In this document: one piece after another, positions 60,190-64,000 of the stretch
How positions within the stretch are numbered: position 1 is the stretch's first letter
Layout of the letters: every line of letters starts with the position of its first letter
Assembly (NCBI GenBank): GCA_947375135.1
Contig: CANCER010000003.1
Location: forward strand, 62,001 to 126,000
Source of the DNA: Comamonadaceae bacterium
GTDB lineage: Bacteria > Pseudomonadota > Gammaproteobacteria > Burkholderiales > Burkholderiaceae_C
Direction of reading: 5' to 3'
Length of the DNA: 64,000 nt
Position numbers and translations under genes: made by a program
Notes under the pieces: model-generated
What the model saw: only the letters and a program-made list of their open reading frames with translations
Told to the model about the DNA's origin: nothing
The model's database searches: none

Positions 60190-60915
60190 ATGAGACACAT
60201 GCCTGCCGTGCTGGTGGTGGAGGACGAACCCTCCATCGCCGAGCTGATTGCCGTGAACCTGCGCCACAACGGCTTTCGCACCACCTGGGCGATTGACAGT
60301 GCCAGTGCCCAGCGGGAAATCGATGCGGCTGTGCCGGATCTCATCCTGCTGGACTGGATGCTGCCGGGTGAGAGCGGCCTGGTGCTGGCCAAGCGCTGGC
60401 GTGCGAATCCGCGCACCAAAGAGGTCCCCATCATCATGCTGACCGCAAGGGGTGATGAGGCGGATCGCGTGGCGGGACTGGATGCCGGAGCCGACGACTA
60501 CATCAGCAAGCCCTTCTCGACGCGCGAACTCCTGGCCCGTGTGCGTGCGGTGCTGCGGCGCAAGGCGCCCGAGCCGGTGGGTGAGGCCATCAGCATTGCC
60601 GGTCTGAGCCTGGACCCCTCCACCTACCGGGTGAGTTTCCAGGAGCAGTTGCTCAAGCTCGGCCCGACCGAGTTCAAGCTGCTGCAGTATTTGATGGGCA
60701 GCGCCGAGCGGGTGCACAGCCGCGCCAGCCTGCTCGACAAGGTCTGGGGTGACCACGTGTACATCGAAGAGCGTACGGTCGATGTGCACGTGAAGCGCCT
60801 GCGGGAGGCCCTGGGCGCTGCGGGCACCATGGTCGAGACCGTTCGCGGTGCCGGCTACCGCCTGACAGCCAGGCCGCTGCAACCCGTGGTGGTTGCGGAA
60901 AAGACCAGCGCCTGA
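60190..60915 (+). CDS. phoB: Phosphate regulon response regulator PhoB
   Basis: From ATG 60190 the protein has 241 residues. The receiver domain has the acidic pair VEDEPS, phospho-acceptor Asp in LLDWMLPG and the Lys of ISKPFS; the C-terminal winged helix has ERTVDVHVKRLREAL. It binds 11-bp direct repeats, the boxes proposed here throughout the window. A second ATG at 60199 is possible. Confidence 0.97.
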   Translation: MRHMPAVLVVEDEPSIAELIAVNLRHNGFRTTWAIDSASAQREIDAAVPDLILLDWMLPGESGLVLAKRWRANPRTKEVPIIMLTARGDEADRVAGLDAGADDYISKPFSTRELLARVRAVLRRKAPEPVGEAISIAGLSLDPSTYRVSFQEQLLKLGPTEFKLLQYLMGSAERVHSRASLLDKVWGDHVYIEERTVDVHVKRLREALGAAGTMVETVRGAGYRLTARPLQPVVVAEKTSA

Positions 60916-60952
60916 TTCGCAATAGGCCGTGTGAACGGTCTACATTAGCTCC

Positions 60953-62287
60953 ATGTTCTGGCGTCTTGTCTCTTTTTCCTTGTTTCAGGCACTTGCCGTG
61001 GCGATGGTGTGGTTCTTCGTGAACGGCCCCGGGCGGCTGGATGTCCTGGCTTTGGCCGCTCTGGCTGGCTGTTATGCCTGGTTGGTGTTCGACAGCGTGC
61101 GCGCCTGGCGTCTGCTGCGCTGGCTGCGCGCAGGTGACACCTCCCACATTCCCCTGGGCAGCGGTTTCTGGGGTGAATCGCTGGATCGCATCCGCAAGCT
61201 GGTGCGCAACCGCGACCGGGCCATCTCCGAGAGCGATGCCCGCTTGCAGGAATTTCTGGCGGCTCTGCAGGCTTCGCCCAATGGCGTGCTGTTGTTGGAC
61301 GGGGACGGCCGCATTGAGTGGTTCAACCAGACGGCGGGTCGCCACTTCGGGCTCGATGCCAGCCGGGACATGCTGCAGCATCTGGGCAATCTGGTGCGCG
61401 AACCGGCCCTTGCGGCCTACTTTGCCGCCAGGGACTACCGCGGGGATGTGGTGATGCCCGGGCGGGGAAGTACCAGCAGCCTGCCGGTCAAACTCTCGGT
61501 GCATCTGCACCCCTACGACGGCAACCGCAGCCTGCTGTTGTCGCGCGACATCACCGCAGTGGAGCAGGCCGAGGCCATGCGCCGCGACTTCGTAGCCAAC
61601 GTCTCACACGAGATTCGTACACCGCTCACCGTGCTGGGGGGCTTTGTAGAAACACTGCAGTCCCTGGTGCTCAGCGAGGAGGAGCGCAGCCGTTACCTGG
61701 ACCTGATGTCGCAGCAGGCCCAGCGCATGCAGACCCTGGTGCAGGACCTGCTGACGCTGTCGCGCCTGGAGGGCAGCCCGCCGCCGTCGCAGGACTGGGT
61801 TTCGGTGCAGTCCTTGATGGGGCAATGCGAGCAGGACGCCCATGACTTGTCCAGCGTGCTGTGGGGTGGTGCGCGCGCGTTGCGCTTTGAGATGGATGCC
61901 GGGCTGGAAATTGCGGGTGCTGCCACCGAGCTGCACAGCGCCATGTTCAACCTGATCGGCAATGCCATTCGCTATTCGCCCCGCGACAAGCCGATTGAGG
62001 TGCGTTGCAGCGCCTTGCCCGAGGGTGGCGCAGTGTTCAGCGTGCGAGACCAGGGTGCCGGTATTGCACCGGAACACATCCCGCGTCTGACCGAGCGTTT
62101 TTACCGGGTGGACCGCAGCCGGTCGCGCGAGACTGGCGGCACCGGCCTGGGCCTGGCCATCGTCAAACATGTGGCCCAGCGCCACGGTGCGGAGCTGGGG
62201 ATTGAGAGCGCGCCGGGCAAAGGTTCCTGCTTTTCCATTCGCTTTGCGCCACAGCGCGTGCGCTTGCCCAAGCCCGAATTGAAGTGA
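60953..62287 (+). CDS. phoR: Phosphate regulon sensor kinase PhoR
   Basis: The 444-residue protein has two N-terminal helices (about 5-50) with almost no periplasmic loop, a PAS-like domain (about 100-200; SPNGVLLLDGDGRIEWFN), then histidine kinase domains with NVSHEIRTPL (phospho-His), NLIGNAIRYSP, GAGIAPEH and GGTGLGLAIVKH. It phosphorylates PhoB on phosphate limitation, with input from PstSCAB-PhoU. It follows phoB by 37 bp. Confidence 0.97.
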   Translation: MFWRLVSFSLFQALAVAMVWFFVNGPGRLDVLALAALAGCYAWLVFDSVRAWRLLRWLRAGDTSHIPLGSGFWGESLDRIRKLVRNRDRAISESDARLQEFLAALQASPNGVLLLDGDGRIEWFNQTAGRHFGLDASRDMLQHLGNLVREPALAAYFAARDYRGDVVMPGRGSTSSLPVKLSVHLHPYDGNRSLLLSRDITAVEQAEAMRRDFVANVSHEIRTPLTVLGGFVETLQSLVLSEEERSRYLDLMSQQAQRMQTLVQDLLTLSRLEGSPPPSQDWVSVQSLMGQCEQDAHDLSSVLWGGARALRFEMDAGLEIAGAATELHSAMFNLIGNAIRYSPRDKPIEVRCSALPEGGAVFSVRDQGAGIAPEHIPRLTERFYRVDRSRSRETGGTGLGLAIVKHVAQRHGAELGIESAPGKGSCFSIRFAPQRVRLPKPELK

Positions 62288-62408
62288 ACCCCGGGGTCAG
62301 GACAGACCGGATCGGCGTGGGAGGTGCATGCCTCCGGTAGGCCCGGACGCGCTGCCCTGCTCACACGCGCAGCCTGCGGGTCGCTGCCAGGCCGCTGTGT
62401 CCCACCGC

Positions 62409-63563
62409 CTAAAGCCGCTCCACGATCGCAGCCGCTCCAACTCCACCGGCACCGGCCACAGCAGCCAGTCCGCGTGCGCCGGGTGCTTCACCGTGGTGCA
62501 GGTCGGCCAACAGGCGCACCAGCGCGATGGCGCCTGAGGCGCCTATCGGGTGGCTGCGTGCCAGACCGCCGCCGTGCCGGTTGATGGCGGCAGGTGCCAG
62601 GCCCAGTGCCCGGCAAAAACCCAAGCCCTGCACCGCAAAGGCGTCGTGCAATTCAATCGCTTGCAGCGCGTGCGCAGAGAGAAGGCCGGCACGCTGCAGG
62701 GCCGCTTGTGCCGCCGCCTGCGCGGCCAGCAGCGGGGTGCAGGGGTCTGCGCCGACCGAGGCCGAGGCCAGCCACGCAGCGTGTGGTGTCAGGCCCAGTT
62801 CCTTGCAGGCGCGGGGTGTGGCCAGCAGCACCAGGGCTGCGCCATCGGCTTTGGTGGAAATGGACAGCGTGCTGACAGAACAATCGTCCACGCCCGTGCG
62901 TTGCACGGCCACCGGCATACGGGCCGCGCGCGCCGGTGTGAGGGCGCGCGGGTAGGCGTCATGCTGCAGACCGTTGATGGCGACGATCTCGCCGCTGAGA
63001 AACGAGGGACTGTTCAGCGCGCGTTGGTGGCTGTCCAGGGCATAGGCGTCCTGTTGCACGCGGGTGTGGCCCTGCTGTGCCGCGTAGTCGGCGGCCGACT
63101 CGAGCAGGTCGGGGTCGCGCGCCGGGTCGGGCGCAAAGGCGGGGCGTTCGTAGGCCACGGGCGCATCCCCTGCATGCAGGGGGCGGGTGTGGCGCAGGGG
63201 CGCGCGGCTCCAAGCCTCCACGCCCCCGGCAATCACTACCGAGGCCTGGCCGGAGGCCAGCAGGCCCACCGCCAGGGCAACGGCATCCAGCCCGGAGCAG
63301 CATTGGGTATCCACCGAGAGCGCAGCGCAGCGGTCCGGCAGCCCCGCAGCCAGCGCCAGCATGCGGGCCGGGTTGCCGCCGGCGCCCAGCGCATTGCCGA
63401 TGACCACGGCGTTTACCGCTTCCGGTTTGAGCCCCGCACGTTGCAACAGGCCCCTCAATACGGGCGCGCCCAAGGCATGCGCCTGCAGGCCGCGAAAGGC
63501 GCCGCCTACGGGGGCTACCGCGCTGCGCGCCCAGGCGGCAATCAGGGCAGGGGATGCAGACAT
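62409..63563 (-). CDS. Thiolase-family protein, atypical active site
   Basis: From ATG 63563 the protein has 384 residues, close to the usual 390. The first cysteine is present in DTQCCSGLDA (C88/C89), and the loop NRHGGGLARSHPIGASGA carries the active His. The C-terminal CxGxG motif is replaced by AGAGGVGAA, so the second catalytic Cys is missing. Such proteins may do condensation poorly or have another acyl-transfer role. It overlaps the end of the upstream ligase gene by 22 bp, so the pair probably acts on one fatty or aromatic acid. No Pho link seen. Confidence 0.85.
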   Translation of the reverse strand: MSASPALIAAWARSAVAPVGGAFRGLQAHALGAPVLRGLLQRAGLKPEAVNAVVIGNALGAGGNPARMLALAAGLPDRCAALSVDTQCCSGLDAVALAVGLLASGQASVVIAGGVEAWSRAPLRHTRPLHAGDAPVAYERPAFAPDPARDPDLLESAADYAAQQGHTRVQQDAYALDSHQRALNSPSFLSGEIVAINGLQHDAYPRALTPARAARMPVAVQRTGVDDCSVSTLSISTKADGAALVLLATPRACKELGLTPHAAWLASASVGADPCTPLLAAQAAAQAALQRAGLLSAHALQAIELHDAFAVQGLGFCRALGLAPAAINRHGGGLARSHPIGASGAIALVRLLADLHHGEAPGARGLAAVAGAGGVGAAAIVERL

Positions 63564-64000
63564 GGTGCGCCCGTGGCGTTGGGGACAGCCGCTGGTTCCC
63601 TGCCGCGCTGGTCTGGCGAGTCGGTTGACTCCGTCGCAGAGGTGCTGTGCTGCAGGCTGCGTGCCAATCGGGGGTGATCGGTCTTGCCGCTGGCAGTGCG
63701 CGGCCAGTTGGCGCACACATAGAATTTTCGGGGTGCTTTGAAGGCTTCCAGGCTTTGCCGGCACCAGGCCACCAGTTGCAAGGCATCCGGGGGTGTTGCC
63801 GTGGCGCCATCGGCCGCATCCGCCCATTGGATGATGGCCACCACCTGCGCGCCACGCCGCGTGTCTTCCACACCGTGTGCCGAGGCCAGCGCAATGGCCG
63901 GGTGGGCCTCCAGCACGGCCTCTAGTTCTTCGGCAAACAGGTTCTTGCCGCCGGTGACGATCATGCGGTTTTGCCGCCCGGCCAGGCACAGGCGCCCTTG
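63542..64000 (-). CDS. C-terminal part of an AMP-dependent acyl-CoA ligase
   Basis: The frame enters from the right edge. Visible residues include the family hinge-and-lid region: GRQNRMIVTGGKNLF, EELEAVLEAHPAI and the C-terminal catalytic Lys segment WPRTASGKTDH. These belong to the ANL superfamily of acyl-CoA synthetases. After that Lys there is a tail of about 40 residues that lacks family similarity. The N-terminus lies outside the window, so substrate cannot be judged. It is coupled to the thiolase gene. Confidence 0.8.
   Translation of the reverse strand, partial: QGRLCLAGRQNRMIVTGGKNLFAEELEAVLEAHPAIALASAHGVEDTRRGAQVVAIIQWADAADGATATPPDALQLVAWCRQSLEAFKAPRKFYVCANWPRTASGKTDHPRLARSLQHSTSATESTDSPDQRGREPAAVPNATGAPCLHPLP

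Noticed and set aside
1..64000. tRNA, rRNA, transposase or integrase genes marking island borders
   Set aside because: None recognised on either strand; island status therefore rests on gene content, not on mobility genes.

Overview
The window reads as one high-GC chromosomal stretch of a betaproteobacterium. Burkholderiales, probably Comamonadaceae, is inferred from the gene families (a betaproteobacterial Pst-PhoU-PhoB-PhoR block, WaaC, ACR3-type ars genes, a histone-H1-like repeat protein) and from codon bias. No rRNA, tRNA, CRISPR array, transposase or phage gene was seen. Nearly the whole window serves one theme, life under phosphate limitation, and it looks like a phosphate island of about 60 kb.

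Layout. 0-8 kb: two TonB-dependent receptors and a TonB on the minus strand face a dedicated ExbB-ExbD-ExbD-TonB operon. 8-10 kb: divergent periplasmic phosphatases (PAP2 and metallophosphoesterase). 10.5-18 kb: an envelope and lipid block with a GT4 glycosyltransferase, a phosphatidylserine-decarboxylase homologue, a membrane-anchored class III aminotransferase, an Mpo1-like membrane protein, UDP-glucose dehydrogenase and heptosyltransferase I, plus a 300 bp patch of nested inverted repeats. 18-22 kb: arsenic operon (arsR, acr3, arsC, arsH, MFS). 22-29 kb: PPK2, cytochrome b561, a PhnZ-like oxygenase, PhnCDE, a flavin oxidase and phosphonatase PhnX. 29-36 kb: a chemosensory block (CheR, CheB, MscS-cNMP channel, poly-HAMP receptor, CheW-like protein) inserted between phosphonate genes. 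36-40 kb: Nudix, PhnA, PhnW. 40-49 kb: LMW-type arsenate reductase, small unknowns, a TRAP transporter with TatT, a YkgJ-like protein, a HAD phosphatase and a deacetylase. 49-55.5 kb: olsB-plcP, an H1-like protein, phoA, a secreted unknown, olsA and a fasciclin lipoprotein. 55.6-62.3 kb: pstSCAB-phoU-phoB-phoR. 62.4-64 kb: thiolase and the end of an acyl-CoA ligase.

How it fits together. By eye I found about twenty matches to a PhoB box (two or more GTCAT/GTCAC/TTCAC-type cores spaced 11 bp) in front of most transcription units, often one per direction in divergent promoters. The inferred regulon combines: outer-membrane uptake (TonB system); periplasmic P release (PhoA, PAP2, metallophosphoesterase); Pi uptake (Pst); phosphonate use (PhnCDE plus PhnX, PhnW, PhnA, PhnZ-like and a flavin oxidase); replacement of phospholipids (PlcP, OlsA/OlsB ornithine lipids, glycosyltransferase with UDP-glucuronate supply); polyphosphate (PPK2); and protection against arsenate that enters through Pi transporters. 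Functions are homology calls made from the translated sequence; the boxes are visual matches that need a matrix scan and experiments.
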